Assembly: GCF_041435195.1 (NCBI RefSeq)
Contig: NZ_CP108106.1
Span: forward strand, 6,239,501 to 6,303,500
Reading direction: 5' to 3'
Origin: Streptomyces sp. NBC_00224
Lineage (GTDB): Bacteria; Actinomycetota; Actinomycetes; Streptomycetales; Streptomycetaceae
Length of the DNA: 64,000 nt
Made by a program: the position numbers and the translations under genes
Shown: one piece after another, positions 53,858 through 62,517 of the stretch
How the letters are laid out: each line of letters opens with the position of its first letter
Numbering within the stretch: position 1 is the stretch's first letter
The notes under the pieces: generated by a model
What the model was told of the DNA's origin: nothing
What the model saw: only the letters and a program-made list of their open reading frames with translations
Database searches by the model: none

Positions 53858-55228
53858 TCAGCACTCGATGATGTTGACGGCCAGACCGCCGCGTGCGGTC
53901 TCCTTGTACTTCACGGACATGTCGGCGCCCGTCTCCTTCATGGTCTTGATGACCTTGTCGAGGGACACCTTGTGGCTGCCGTCGCCGCGCATCGCCATCT
54001 TCGCGGCGGTCACGGCCTTCACGGCTGCCATGCCGTTGCGCTCGATGCACGGGATCTGGACCAGACCGCCGACCGGGTCGCAGGTCAGTCCCAGGTTGTG
54101 CTCCATGCCGATCTCCGCGGCGTTCTCGACCTGCTCGGGGGTGCCGCCGAGGACCTCGGCGAGGGCGCCCGCGGCCATCGAGCAGGCGGAGCCGACCTCG
54201 CCCTGGCAGCCGACCTCGGCGCCGGAGATCGAGGCGTTCTCCTTGAACAGCATGCCGATGGCGCCCGCGGAGAGCATGAAGCGGACCACGCCCTCGTCGT
54301 CCGCGCCGGGCACGAAGTTCATGTAGTAGTGCAGCACGGCCGGGATGATGCCCGCGGCGCCGTTGGTGGGCGCGGTGACCACGCGGCCGCCCGCCGCGTT
54401 CTCCTCGTTCACCGCCATCGCGTACAGCGTCGCCCACTCCATCGCGTGCGCGTCCGGGTTGCCCTCGGCGCGCAGCTGGCGGGCGGTGGTCGCGGCCCGG
54501 CGGCGGACCTTGAGGCCGCCCGGCAGGATGCCCTCGCGGGACATGCCGCGCGAGACGCACGCCTGCATCACGCGCCAGATCTCCAGGAGACCGGTGCGGA
54601 TCTCGTCCTCGGTGCGCCAGGCCTTCTCGTTCTCCAGCATCATCGCGGAGATCGACAGGCCCGTCTCCTTGGCGAGGCGCAGGAGCTCGTCACCGGTGCG
54701 GAAGGGGTACTTCAGGACCGTGTCGTCCGGCACGATCGGGTTCTCGCCCGCCACCGCGTCCTCGTCCACGACGAAGCCGCCACCTACCGAGTAGTACGTC
54801 TTCTCCAGGACCAGGGCGCCCTCGCTGTCGTACGCGAAGATCGTCATGCCGTTGGCGTGGTACGGCAGCGCCTTGCGGCGGTGCAGGATCAGGTCCTCGT
54901 CGAAGTCGAAGGGGATCTCGTGGGCGCCGAGCAGGTTGATCCGGCCGTCCGACTTGATCCGCTCGACCTGCTCGTCGGCGCTCTCCACGTCGACCGTGCG
55001 CGGCGAGTTGCCCTCCAGGCCGAGCAGGACCGCCTTGGGGGTGCCGTGGCCGTGGCCGGTGGCGCCGAGCGAGCCGTACAGCTCCGCGCGTATCGCCGCG
55101 GTGTGGGCCAGCAGGCCCTCGTTCTTCAGCCGCCGCGCGAACATCCGGGCAGCGCGCATCGGGCCGACCGTGTGGGAGCTGGACGGGCCGATGCCGATCG
55201 AGAACAGGTCGAAGACCGAGATGGCCAC
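53858..55228 (-). CDS. sdaA: L-serine ammonia-lyase (iron-sulfur type)
   Basis: 456-residue single-chain L-serine dehydratase converting serine to pyruvate and ammonia. The start is GTG 55228 with AAGGAG seven bases upstream. The N-terminal beta domain begins [20 protein letters not shown], the family hallmark. The cysteine ligands of the [4Fe-4S] cluster lie in [26 protein letters not shown] and IPCIERN. It lies downstream of glyA in the glycine/serine cluster, linking glycine, serine and pyruvate pools. A 151-base gap separates it from glyA, so it may have its own promoter. Confidence 0.95.
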   Translation of the reverse strand: MAISVFDLFSIGIGPSSSHTVGPMRAARMFARRLKNEGLLAHTAAIRAELYGSLGATGHGHGTPKAVLLGLEGNSPRTVDVESADEQVERIKSDGRINLLGAHEIPFDFDEDLILHRRKALPYHANGMTIFAYDSEGALVLEKTYYSVGGGFVVDEDAVAGENPIVPDDTVLKYPFRTGDELLRLAKETGLSISAMMLENEKAWRTEDEIRTGLLEIWRVMQACVSRGMSREGILPGGLKVRRRAATTARQLRAEGNPDAHAMEWATLYAMAVNEENAAGGRVVTAPTNGAAGIIPAVLHYYMNFVPGADDEGVVRFMLSAGAIGMLFKENASISGAEVGCQGEVGSACSMAAGALAEVLGGTPEQVENAAEIGMEHNLGLTCDPVGGLVQIPCIERNGMAAVKAVTAAKMAMRGDGSHKVSLDKVIKTMKETGADMSVKYKETARGGLAVNIIEC

Positions 55229-55379
55229 GGGAGGACTCCTTGTGGGTTGGTAGACGCCGTTGTCTGCCGGGGTGGTGCGGAAGAGCAGGAAAACGGGCGG
55301 TGCAAGGGTTCGGGGCACCGCACTCACTGTCCAGTGTGCGCGGTGCCCCGAAGGTTCGTACGAATAAAAGGGTACGAAA

Positions 55380-56639
55380 CTACTTCAGGCCGGGGTACAG
55401 CGGGTGCTTCGCGGCCAGGGCGGAGACCCGGGCGGCGAGAGCTTCCTTCTGGAAGTCCGGCTTCAGGGTCTCGGCGATGATGTCGGCGACCTCACGGAAG
55501 TCGTCGGCGCCGAAGCCGCGGGTGGCCAGTGCCGGCGTGCCGATCCGCAGGCCCGAGGTGACCATCGGGGGGCGCGGGTCGTTCGGGATGGCGTTCCGGT
55601 TGACCGTGATGCCGACCTCGTGGAGGCGGTCCTCGGCCTGCTGGCCGTCGAGCTCGGAGTTCCGCAGGTCCACGAGGACCAGGTGGACGTCCGTGCCGCC
55701 GGACAGGACCGAGACGCCGACCTCGGTCACGTCGTCCTGGATCAGGCGCTCGGCGATGATCCTGGCGCCCTCCAGGGTGCGCTCCTGGCGCTCCTTGAAC
55801 TCGGGCGAGGCCGCCACCTTGAAGGAGACCGCCTTGGCCGCGATCACGTGCTCCAGCGGGCCGCCCTGCTGACCGGGGAAGACCGCCGAGTTGATCTTCT
55901 TGGCGAGCTCCTGCGTCGACAGGATGACACCGCCGCGCGGACCGCCGAGGGTCTTGTGCGTGGTGGTGGTCACGACGTGGGCGTGCGGCACCGGGTTGGG
56001 GTGCAGACCCGCGGCGACCAGGCCCGCGAAGTGGGCCATGTCGACCATCAGGTATGCGCCGACCTCGTCCGCGATGCGGCGGAACGCGGCGAAGTCCAGC
56101 TGGCGCGGGTACGCGGACCAGCCGGCCACGATCAGCTGCGGCTTGGACTCCTTGGCCAGGCGCTCGACCTCGGCCATGTCGACCTGTCCGGTCTCGTCGA
56201 CGTGGTACGGGACCACGTTGTAGAGCTTGCCGGAGAAGTTGATCTTCATGCCGTGGGTCAGGTGACCGCCGTGGGCCAGGTTCAGGCCCATGATCGTGTC
56301 GCCCGGCTTGAGCAGCGCGAACATCGCGGCCGCGTTCGCCTGGGCACCCGAGTGCGGCTGCACGTTGGCGTGCTCGGCGCCGAAGAGCGCCTTGATGCGG
56401 TCGATCGCGATCTGCTCGACCACGTCGACGTGCTCGCAGCCGCCGTAGTAGCGGCGCCCCGGGTAGCCCTCGGCGTACTTGTTGGTGAGGACCGAGCCCT
56501 GGGCCTCCATGACCGCGACCGGAGCGAAGTTCTCCGAGGCGATCATTTCGAGGGTGGACTGCTGACGGTGGAGCTCGGCGTCGACGGCGGCGGCGACGTC
56601 CGGGTCCAGCTCATGGAGGGACTGGTTCAGAAGCGACAT
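55380..56639 (-). CDS. glyA: Serine hydroxymethyltransferase
   Basis: 419-residue PLP enzyme interconverting serine and glycine with tetrahydrofolate. The start is ATG 56639 ([12 protein letters not shown]). The PLP lysine lies in [16 protein letters not shown] near residue 229. It is 23 bases downstream of gcvH, inside the gcvT-gcvH-glyA operon controlled by the glycine riboswitch, so it can convert glycine-derived one-carbon units to serine. Length is typical. It could be a second glyA copy; Streptomyces often have two. Confidence 0.96.
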   Translation of the reverse strand: MSLLNQSLHELDPDVAAAVDAELHRQQSTLEMIASENFAPVAVMEAQGSVLTNKYAEGYPGRRYYGGCEHVDVVEQIAIDRIKALFGAEHANVQPHSGAQANAAAMFALLKPGDTIMGLNLAHGGHLTHGMKINFSGKLYNVVPYHVDETGQVDMAEVERLAKESKPQLIVAGWSAYPRQLDFAAFRRIADEVGAYLMVDMAHFAGLVAAGLHPNPVPHAHVVTTTTHKTLGGPRGGVILSTQELAKKINSAVFPGQQGGPLEHVIAAKAVSFKVAASPEFKERQERTLEGARIIAERLIQDDVTEVGVSVLSGGTDVHLVLVDLRNSELDGQQAEDRLHEVGITVNRNAIPNDPRPPMVTSGLRIGTPALATRGFGADDFREVADIIAETLKPDFQKEALAARVSALAAKHPLYPGLK

Positions 56640-56662
56640 CAGAAGATCCCTGGAGTGGTAGG

Positions 56663-57040
56663 TCAGCCGGCGGTGAAGGCGGTGTACTCGTCGGAGGAGA
56701 GCAGGTCGCCCGGCTCGTCCGTGACGCGCACCTTGAACAGCCAGCCACCCTCGAACGGGGCGGAGTTCACCAGCGACGGGTCCTCCACGACGTCCTGGTT
56801 GGCGGCGACGACCTCGCCCGTGACCGGGGAGTACAGGTCGCTGACCGACTTGGTCGACTCCAGCTCGCCGCAGGTCTCGCCCGCGGTCACCGTGTCACCG
56901 ACCTCCGGGAGCTGGACGAACACCACGTCACCGAGCGCGTTGGCCGCGTGCTCCGTGATGCCGACCGTCGAGACGCCGTCCTCGGCGCCCGACAGCCACT
57001 CGTGCTCCTTGCTGTAGCGCAGCTGCTGGGGGTTGCTCAT
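56663..57040 (-). CDS. gcvH: Glycine cleavage system H protein
   Basis: 125-residue lipoyl carrier of the glycine cleavage system from ATG 57040 with AGGAG upstream. The lipoylated lysine is in [14 protein letters not shown] near residue 64, and the end of the domain is [14 protein letters not shown]. It shuttles the aminomethyl group between P, T and L proteins. gcvP is not in this window; in Streptomyces it is usually elsewhere. Confidence 0.96.
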   Translation of the reverse strand: MSNPQQLRYSKEHEWLSGAEDGVSTVGITEHAANALGDVVFVQLPEVGDTVTAGETCGELESTKSVSDLYSPVTGEVVAANQDVVEDPSLVNSAPFEGGWLFKVRVTDEPGDLLSSDEYTAFTAG

Positions 57041-57109
57041 GACCTGAATTCTCCTGTACGAGGGGGAGTGGTGGTGAACAGAGAAGTCTTGCGGTGCGTG
57101 TGCGAGGGG

Positions 57110-58222
57110 TCACTTCTGGCGCTTGTAGAACGGCAGCGCCACGACCTCGTACGGCTCATGCGTACCGCGAATGTCGACGCCGACGCCGGAGGTGCCCGGT
57201 GCGGCGTGCGCGGCGTCCACGTACGCCATGGCGATCGGCTTGCCCAGCGTCGGCGACGGGGCGCCCGAGGTGACCTCGCCGACGACCTCGCCCCCCGTGA
57301 CCACGGAGAATCCGGCGCGCGGCACCCGGCGGCCCTCGGCGATCAGGCCGACCAGCTTGCGCGGGGCCTTGGCGGCGGCGCGCTCGGCGGCGGCCTCCAG
57401 GGCCTTGCGGCCCACGAAGTCGCCCTCCTTCTCGAACTTCACGACCCGGCCGAGCCCCGCGTCGAACGGGGTGAGCGCGGTGGTCAGCTCGTGCCCGTAC
57501 AGCGGCATGCCCGCCTCCAGGCGCAGCGTGTCGCGGCAGGACAGACCGCACGGCACCAGGCCCGCGTCCTTGCCCGCGTCGGTGAGCGCGCGCCACAGCT
57601 GCTCGGCGTCGGCCGGGGCCACGAAGAGCTCGAAGCCGTCCTCGCCGGTGTAGCCCGTACGGGCGATCAGCGCCGGGACACCGGCCACGGTGCCGGGCAG
57701 GCCCGCGTAGTACTTCAGGCCGTCCAGGTCGGCGTCGGTGAGCGACTTCAGGATGCCGGGGGACTCGGGGCCCTGAATGGCGAGGAGGGCGTAGGCGTCC
57801 CGGTCGTCCCGTACGACCGCGTCGAAGGCGGCCGCGCGCTCGGTGATCGCGTCCAGCACGATCTGGGCATTGCCGGCGTTGGCGACGACCATGTACTCGT
57901 CCTCGCCGAGGCGGTAGACGATCAGGTCGTCGACGATGCCGCCGTCCTCCTGGCAGATCATCGTGTAGCGGGCGCGGCCCACGCCGATGGTGCTCATGTT
58001 GCCGACCAGCGCGTAGTCCAGCGCCTTGACGGAGTCCGGGCCGGTGACGGTGATCTCGCCCATGTGGGAGAGGTCGAAGAGACCGGCCCGGGTACGGACG
58101 GCGTTGTGCTCGTCGCGCTCGCTGCCGTACCGCAGCGGCATGTCCCAGCCGGCGAAGTCGGTCATGGTCGCGCCCAGCGAACGGTGAGTTGCGTCAAGGG
58201 CGGTGAGACGGGGATTGCTCAT
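57110..58222 (-). CDS. gcvT: Glycine cleavage system T protein (aminomethyltransferase)
   Basis: 370-residue tetrahydrofolate-dependent aminomethyltransferase from ATG 58222. The typical N-terminus (LTALDATHRSLGATMTDFAGWDMPLRYGSE), the folate-site segment LFDLSHMGEITVTG with the conserved aspartate, and GYTGEDGFELF are present. It is the first gene of the gcvT-gcvH-glyA operon, with a tandem glycine riboswitch in its leader, so glycine excess should induce it. Confidence 0.96.
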   Translation of the reverse strand: MSNPRLTALDATHRSLGATMTDFAGWDMPLRYGSERDEHNAVRTRAGLFDLSHMGEITVTGPDSVKALDYALVGNMSTIGVGRARYTMICQEDGGIVDDLIVYRLGEDEYMVVANAGNAQIVLDAITERAAAFDAVVRDDRDAYALLAIQGPESPGILKSLTDADLDGLKYYAGLPGTVAGVPALIARTGYTGEDGFELFVAPADAEQLWRALTDAGKDAGLVPCGLSCRDTLRLEAGMPLYGHELTTALTPFDAGLGRVVKFEKEGDFVGRKALEAAAERAAAKAPRKLVGLIAEGRRVPRAGFSVVTGGEVVGEVTSGAPSPTLGKPIAMAYVDAAHAAPGTSGVGVDIRGTHEPYEVVALPFYKRQK

Positions 58223-58265
58223 GAGGGTGTGGCTCCCAGGGCATGACGGCGAGGACGATCCTCCC

Positions 58266-58484
58266 CATCTGTCATCGGAACCTGAGAGGTTCGCCGGGAG
58301 ACCCGGCTTGCACCTTGGGTGGAGCCGCGCCGTCTGAGAACGTGCGGCCCGCTTTTCAGATCTGCCTCATCCACGCGGTACGGGGCCTGAGAGATTCAAG
58401 GGAGGGACTTGCTCCTTCGGCGCCCCGCGATCCTCCCGGCCTTCTGGGGCCTTGGGGGAACTGCTGGGGACTCTCCCGCGTGGA
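58266..58484 (-). ncRNA. Tandem glycine riboswitch upstream of gcvT
   Basis: The leader of gcvT on the minus strand has two glycine aptamers. The first (about 58484-58376) reads GCGGGAGAGTC, then GGCGCCGAAGGAGCAAGTCC (58405-58424) and CTCTCAGGC. The second (about 58375-58266) reads CCACCCAAGGTGCAAGCC (58305-58322) and CTCTCAGGTTCC. These are the conserved cores of glycine riboswitches, joined by a short linker. Glycine binding would switch on gcvT-gcvH-glyA. The expression platform lies between 58266 and the gcvT start. Confidence 0.92.
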
Positions 58485-58617
58485 TTCAAGCGGCCGGTAT
58501 GCAGTTTGGCGCGCACATCATTGCACGCCTCCCCCGGGCATCACATCACCTGAGTCTCATTACCATCCTTTTACGCGCATGGGGAAAGGGTCGTCCGACC
58601 CGGCAGGGGGAGCACCG

Positions 58618-59247
58618 ATGACGGTTCACACGACGGCGGCGGCGCAGGCGGAGGTCCCGGTTCCGGCGGTACGGGACCTGCGCGGCCGGGACGGTCGCTC
58701 ACCGCACACGCTCCGGTTCGCCGAGGGGGACGTGGTGGTGGTCTCCGGCCTGCCCGGCAGCGGCAAGACGACTCTGCTGCGCCGGGCCGTCACCGGCGTC
58801 GGCATCGACTCGCAGGACACCCGCCGCGCCTGGGAGGCCAGGATGGGCGGTGTGCCGTACGCGCTGTACCGCCCGGTGGTGCGGGTCGCCCACTTCCTGC
58901 GGATGCACCGGGCGCTGCGGTCGGGCGGGGGCCTCGCCGTCCACGACTGCGGCACCCACGCCTGGGTGCGCTGGTCGCTGGCGAAGGGTGCGGCACGGGA
59001 GGGCCGCTCACTGCACCTGGTGCTCCTCGACGTCACCCCGGAGACGGCCCTGGCGGGCCAGGTGGCCCGCGGCCGCAAGGTCTCCTCGTACGCCTTCGCC
59101 CGCCACGCCAGGGCGGTGCCCCGGCTGATAGCGGCGGTGGCGGAGGGCCGCCTGCCCCGGGGGGTGGCGTCGGCGGTACTGCTGGACCGCACGGCGGCGG
59201 AGACCGTGGGCCGAATCGCTTTCGGGGAGAGCGCTACGCGCCGCTAA
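58618..59247 (+). CDS. Small P-loop ATPase/kinase-like protein
   Basis: 209-residue P-loop protein from ATG 58618 preceded by GGGGGAG. Walker A is SGLPGSGKTTLLRR near residue 45. The pattern (short P-loop NTPase with an RRAW lid, the VARGRKVSSYAFARHARAV tail) resembles zeta-toxin/shikimate-kinase-like ATPases of the AAA_33 group, but I cannot assign a substrate. It is divergent from the riboswitch-controlled gcvT operon. Confidence 0.75.
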   Translation: MTVHTTAAAQAEVPVPAVRDLRGRDGRSPHTLRFAEGDVVVVSGLPGSGKTTLLRRAVTGVGIDSQDTRRAWEARMGGVPYALYRPVVRVAHFLRMHRALRSGGGLAVHDCGTHAWVRWSLAKGAAREGRSLHLVLLDVTPETALAGQVARGRKVSSYAFARHARAVPRLIAAVAEGRLPRGVASAVLLDRTAAETVGRIAFGESATRR

Positions 59248-59283
59248 GGTTTCGGTACGGGGGATCCACACCCCCCTGTTTTC

Positions 59284-59392
59284 AGGGGCGCGGGGCTGTG
59301 CCATTTGCGGCTCCGCCGCGGGGGCGCGACCCGCCGTACCCCCTAGGGGCGCGGGGCTGTGACATTTGCGGCTCCGCCGCGCGGGCGCGACC
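59284..59392. repeat. Tandem pair of 48-base GC-rich repeats
   Basis: A 48-base unit occurs at 59284-59331 and 59345-59392 with two mismatches and a 13-base spacer (period 61). Each contains AGGGGCGCGGGGCTGTG and the hairpin GCGGC-TCC-GCCGC. The second copy ends 34 bases before the SseB-family start, so it lies in that gene's 5' leader. Confidence 0.8.
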
Positions 59393-59426
59393 AGCCCAAG
59401 ACGGCACGCAGACAAAGGACAGGCAC

Positions 59427-60188
59427 ATGGAATTCCCGCACCCCCAGGGCGGCGGAGGCTGGCCGGGCAACGAGCTGGAGGAGGCGCTGGCCGCCTCGCT
59501 CGGCGTCCCGGGTGCGGGCCCCCGCCTGATAGAGGTCCTCGGCCGCAACCCCGTCTGGATCCCCCTCCCCAACGGCGGCAGCCGGGACAGCGCCGACCTC
59601 GACCTCCCCACCATGGAGATCGCCGGCTCCCCCTACGTCCCCGTCTACAGCTCCGAGCAGCAGTTCCTCCAGTGCGTCGGCCCGCACATGTCGTTCGCCG
59701 TCGCCCCCGCCGTGGAGTTCGCCCGAGGGCTGCCGCCGCAGCTGGGCATCGCGCTGAACCCGGAGGGCGCGGTCGGCGTACCGCTGCCGCCGCCCGCCGT
59801 GGCCGAGCTGTGCCGCACCGGGCGCACCGCCCTCGACGGGCCTGCCTCCGGCGCCCGGGTGCGGCTCTTCGAGCCCGACTGGCAGGAGGACCCGGTCGAC
59901 TTCCTGACCGCCGCGGCCGAGGAGTTCGACGCCACCGGCGTGGTGCGCACCGCCCGCCGTGCGCTCGCCTCCATCGAGGGCGACGACCCGACGCTCTTCG
60001 TCGGCGTGGAGTTCTCCACCTGGGACGGGGCCGGGCGTAACGCCCCCATGGAGGCGCTGGGCCGGGCGCTGGGCCGGGCCCCGGTCGGCTGGCCGGTGAA
60101 CCTGGTGCTGCTCGACGTGGCCCAGGACCCGGTGGGCGAGTGGATGCGGGAGCGCGTGCGCCCCTTCTACACGCGGGCCACCCCCTAG
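59427..60188 (+). CDS. SseB-family protein (first copy)
   Basis: 253-residue cytoplasmic protein from ATG 59427 with AAAGGACAGG upstream. It has an N-terminal SseB domain (SPYVPVYSSEQQF, LGIALNPEGAVGVPLPPPAV) and a C-terminal SseB-like domain (EGDDPTLFVGVEFSTW, VNLVLLDVAQDPVGEWM). SseB proteins alter serine sensitivity in E. coli through an unknown mechanism; in actinobacteria they often occur in pairs. The downstream gene is a second SseB-like protein, and sdaA and glyA lie about 4 kb away, a suggestive setting. Confidence 0.8.
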   Translation: MEFPHPQGGGGWPGNELEEALAASLGVPGAGPRLIEVLGRNPVWIPLPNGGSRDSADLDLPTMEIAGSPYVPVYSSEQQFLQCVGPHMSFAVAPAVEFARGLPPQLGIALNPEGAVGVPLPPPAVAELCRTGRTALDGPASGARVRLFEPDWQEDPVDFLTAAAEEFDATGVVRTARRALASIEGDDPTLFVGVEFSTWDGAGRNAPMEALGRALGRAPVGWPVNLVLLDVAQDPVGEWMRERVRPFYTRATP

Positions 60189-60284
60189 TCCTCCCGCATA
60201 AGCTGGTTTCATAATCCGTAGACCCCCACGGCCGCACGCCTGTGCACCGGCGGCGCGGGGGAACGAAGAGGGGCGGGACCCAGG

Positions 60285-61082
60285 GTGAGTGCGTCAGGCA
60301 CCGCGGCGGCCGGGCAGGTCGAGCACATGCTGCGCCAGGTGGCCCCCGGACGCTACGACGCGTACGAGGCGCTGCTGCACGCCCTCGCCGACCCCTCGTC
60401 CGGCCGGCTGTGGATGCTGCTCTGGCACGGCCGGCCCGGCGCCTCCGACGCGCAGTACGGGAACATGGAGGTCGACGGGGTGGCGTACGCACCCTGTGTG
60501 ACCTCCGCCCAGGAGCTCTCCGCCAGTGGCTGGAACCGGGACCACGAGATGGTCACCGGCCGTGACATCGCCCGCGCCCTCTACCCCGACCGGTACGGGA
60601 TCTGGCTCAACCCGCACGCCCCCGGCGGCGGGGTCGGCATCCCCTGGCCGGATCTGCGCCGGATCGCCACCGGCCTCGACCGGATGCCCGCGGGCCCGCT
60701 GCGGATCACCGAACCGGCCGTGGAGATCCCGCAGTTCTACGCCCTGCTCACCCAGCACGCGCACCGCACCCCGGCCGTCCGGGCGCTGCGCCGCGCCTGG
60801 GTGCAGCCCGCGCTCGGCATGGCGTATCTGGCCATCGGCCTCGACCTCTACGACACCGGGCCGCAGTCCGTCGACGCGGTGCGCGCGATGATGCAGCAGG
60901 CCGTCGCAGCCGTGCCCGACGGGCTGCCGGTCTCCACGGTCGCCCTGTCCGACGAGTACGACCCGGTCGGGCTGTGGCTGCGCGCCAACGGACGCCCCTT
61001 CTACGACCGCGAGGCGCACGCCGCCCCGGCGGCCCCCGCGGGCGGGTACGGCTACCCCCCGGCCGCCCCGCGCGCATACTGA
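60285..61082 (+). CDS. SseB-family protein (second copy)
   Basis: 265-residue protein from GTG 60285, 96 bases after the first SseB-like gene. An N-terminal SseB-like domain (LHALADPSSGRLWMLLWHG, VAYAPCVTSAQEL, YGIWLNPHAPGGGVGIPWPDL) and a C-terminal domain (PALGMAYLAIGLDLYDTG, VSTVALSDEYDPVGLWLRANGRPFYDR) resemble the first copy, ending with the same G-x-W-x-R-x-x-x-x-PFY pattern. The tail is Pro/Ala/Tyr-rich. It probably arose by duplication, and the two may form a heteromer; function unknown. Confidence 0.8.
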   Translation: MSASGTAAAGQVEHMLRQVAPGRYDAYEALLHALADPSSGRLWMLLWHGRPGASDAQYGNMEVDGVAYAPCVTSAQELSASGWNRDHEMVTGRDIARALYPDRYGIWLNPHAPGGGVGIPWPDLRRIATGLDRMPAGPLRITEPAVEIPQFYALLTQHAHRTPAVRALRRAWVQPALGMAYLAIGLDLYDTGPQSVDAVRAMMQQAVAAVPDGLPVSTVALSDEYDPVGLWLRANGRPFYDREAHAAPAAPAGGYGYPPAAPRAY

Positions 61083-61453
61083 CGTCACACGCGTCACCTA
61101 CGCAACACGTATCAAATCCCTCTTCATTCACCCCTGTCCCGGTTGCCCGGACTTCTTCACCCAATTCGACAGCTCATAAAGGCAGTTGGGTGACATGACC
61201 GATCTGGTCGGTTAGTACACGACTGATCCGCTCAGACGATCACCGCGTCCGGATAACGGAAGACGTCTGACCGCATCACGTTTAGGCAACCATTCACCGT
61301 CAGGTCTGGCGGGTGATCGCGAACGCGTTGAAGACTCCCGGCTAACAAGGGCCGGTTGGCCCGTCGCAGATCACCGCACCACCTGATGGAACAAGCCGCC
61401 ACAGCGGCTGGTACGGGCCGGCCATCCGCCGGCCGGGAGGGGTCAGAGGCACT
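61083..61453. promoter_or_regulatory. Promoter region of dipeptide ABC operon
   Basis: 371 bases, relatively AT-rich, without a gene. ACCCAA/TTGGGT form an inverted repeat across about 61139-61192 (with GACAGCTCATAAAGGCAG inside), and a perfect hairpin GGCCGGC (61416-61422)/GCCGGCC (61428-61434) lies just before the permease ribosome site (AGAGG). The first may be an operator and the second may affect translation. Confidence 0.4.
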
Positions 61454-62452
61454 GTGACCGCACCGCTAGAGACCACCGGATCGGCTGCCGAGGTGCCGCC
61501 GGAGGCAGTACTCACGGGGGCCAAGCAGAGCCAGATCGAGGGCCGTTCACTCGGACAGATCGCCTGGACGCGCTTCAAGCGCGACAAGCTCGCGGTCGCC
61601 GGTGGCGTCGTCGTCGTCCTGCTCATCCTGCTCGCCGTTCTTTCCAAGCCGATCCAGTGGGCGTTCGGGATGGATCCGAACGAGTTCCACCAGGAGCTGA
61701 TCGACCCGGCCCTGCTGGCACCCAAGGGAGCTTGGGGCGGCATGAGCTGGGAGCACCCACTGGGTGTCGACCCGCAGTACGGGCGCGACATCCTGTCCCG
61801 GATCATCGAGGGCTCCTGGGTGTCGCTGCTCGTCGCGGGCGGCGCCACCATGCTCTCCGTGGTCATCGGCGTGATCATGGGCGTCACGGCCGGCTTCTAC
61901 GGAGGCTGGGCGGACACCCTGATCAGCCGGGCGATGGACGTCTTCCTGGCGTTCCCGCTGCTGCTCTTCGCCATCTCGATCTCCGCGTCCCTCCAGGACG
62001 GGGCGTTCGGGCTGACCGGGCTGCCACTGAGGATCAGCGTGCTGATCTTCGTGATCGGGTTCTTCAGCTGGCCGTACATGGGGCGTATCGTCCGGGCCCA
62101 GACGCTCAGCCTGCGCGAACGCGAGTTCGTCGAGGCGGCCAAGAGCCTCGGCGCCCGCGGTCCGTTCATCCTGATCCGGGAGCTGCTGCCGAACCTGGTC
62201 GCACCGATCCTGGTCTACGCGACGCTCCTGATCCCCACGAACATCCTGTTCGAGGCAGGCCTCAGCTTCCTCGGCGTCGGCATCTCGCCGCCGCAGGCAT
62301 CGTGGGGCGGAATGCTCTCCACTGCGACCGACCTCTATGAGGCGGACCCGCAGTACATGATCGTGCCGGGCCTGGCGATCTTCGTCACCGTCCTGGCGTT
62401 CAACCTGCTGGGCGACGGGCTGCGAGACGCCCTCGACCCGCGAGGAAAGTAA
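61454..62452 (+). CDS. Dipeptide/oligopeptide ABC transporter permease (DppC/OppC type)
   Basis: 332-residue inner-membrane permease from GTG 61454. Six membrane helices are visible; the first at about residues 50-68 follows a hydrophilic N-terminus with the OppC-type N-terminal segment (LGQIAWTRFKRDKLAV). The EAA cytoplasmic loop, contacting the ATPase, is REFVEAAKSLGARGPFIL. It imports peptides with the binding protein encoded next. The DppB-type partner and ATPases are presumably beyond the right edge. Confidence 0.93.
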   Translation: MTAPLETTGSAAEVPPEAVLTGAKQSQIEGRSLGQIAWTRFKRDKLAVAGGVVVVLLILLAVLSKPIQWAFGMDPNEFHQELIDPALLAPKGAWGGMSWEHPLGVDPQYGRDILSRIIEGSWVSLLVAGGATMLSVVIGVIMGVTAGFYGGWADTLISRAMDVFLAFPLLLFAISISASLQDGAFGLTGLPLRISVLIFVIGFFSWPYMGRIVRAQTLSLREREFVEAAKSLGARGPFILIRELLPNLVAPILVYATLLIPTNILFEAGLSFLGVGISPPQASWGGMLSTATDLYEADPQYMIVPGLAIFVTVLAFNLLGDGLRDALDPRGK

Positions 62453-62517
62453 GCACGCGGCACCTGCCACACAACGACACATCTGCCGCAACCATCCATA
62501 GAGGGGGCATTCCTCAG

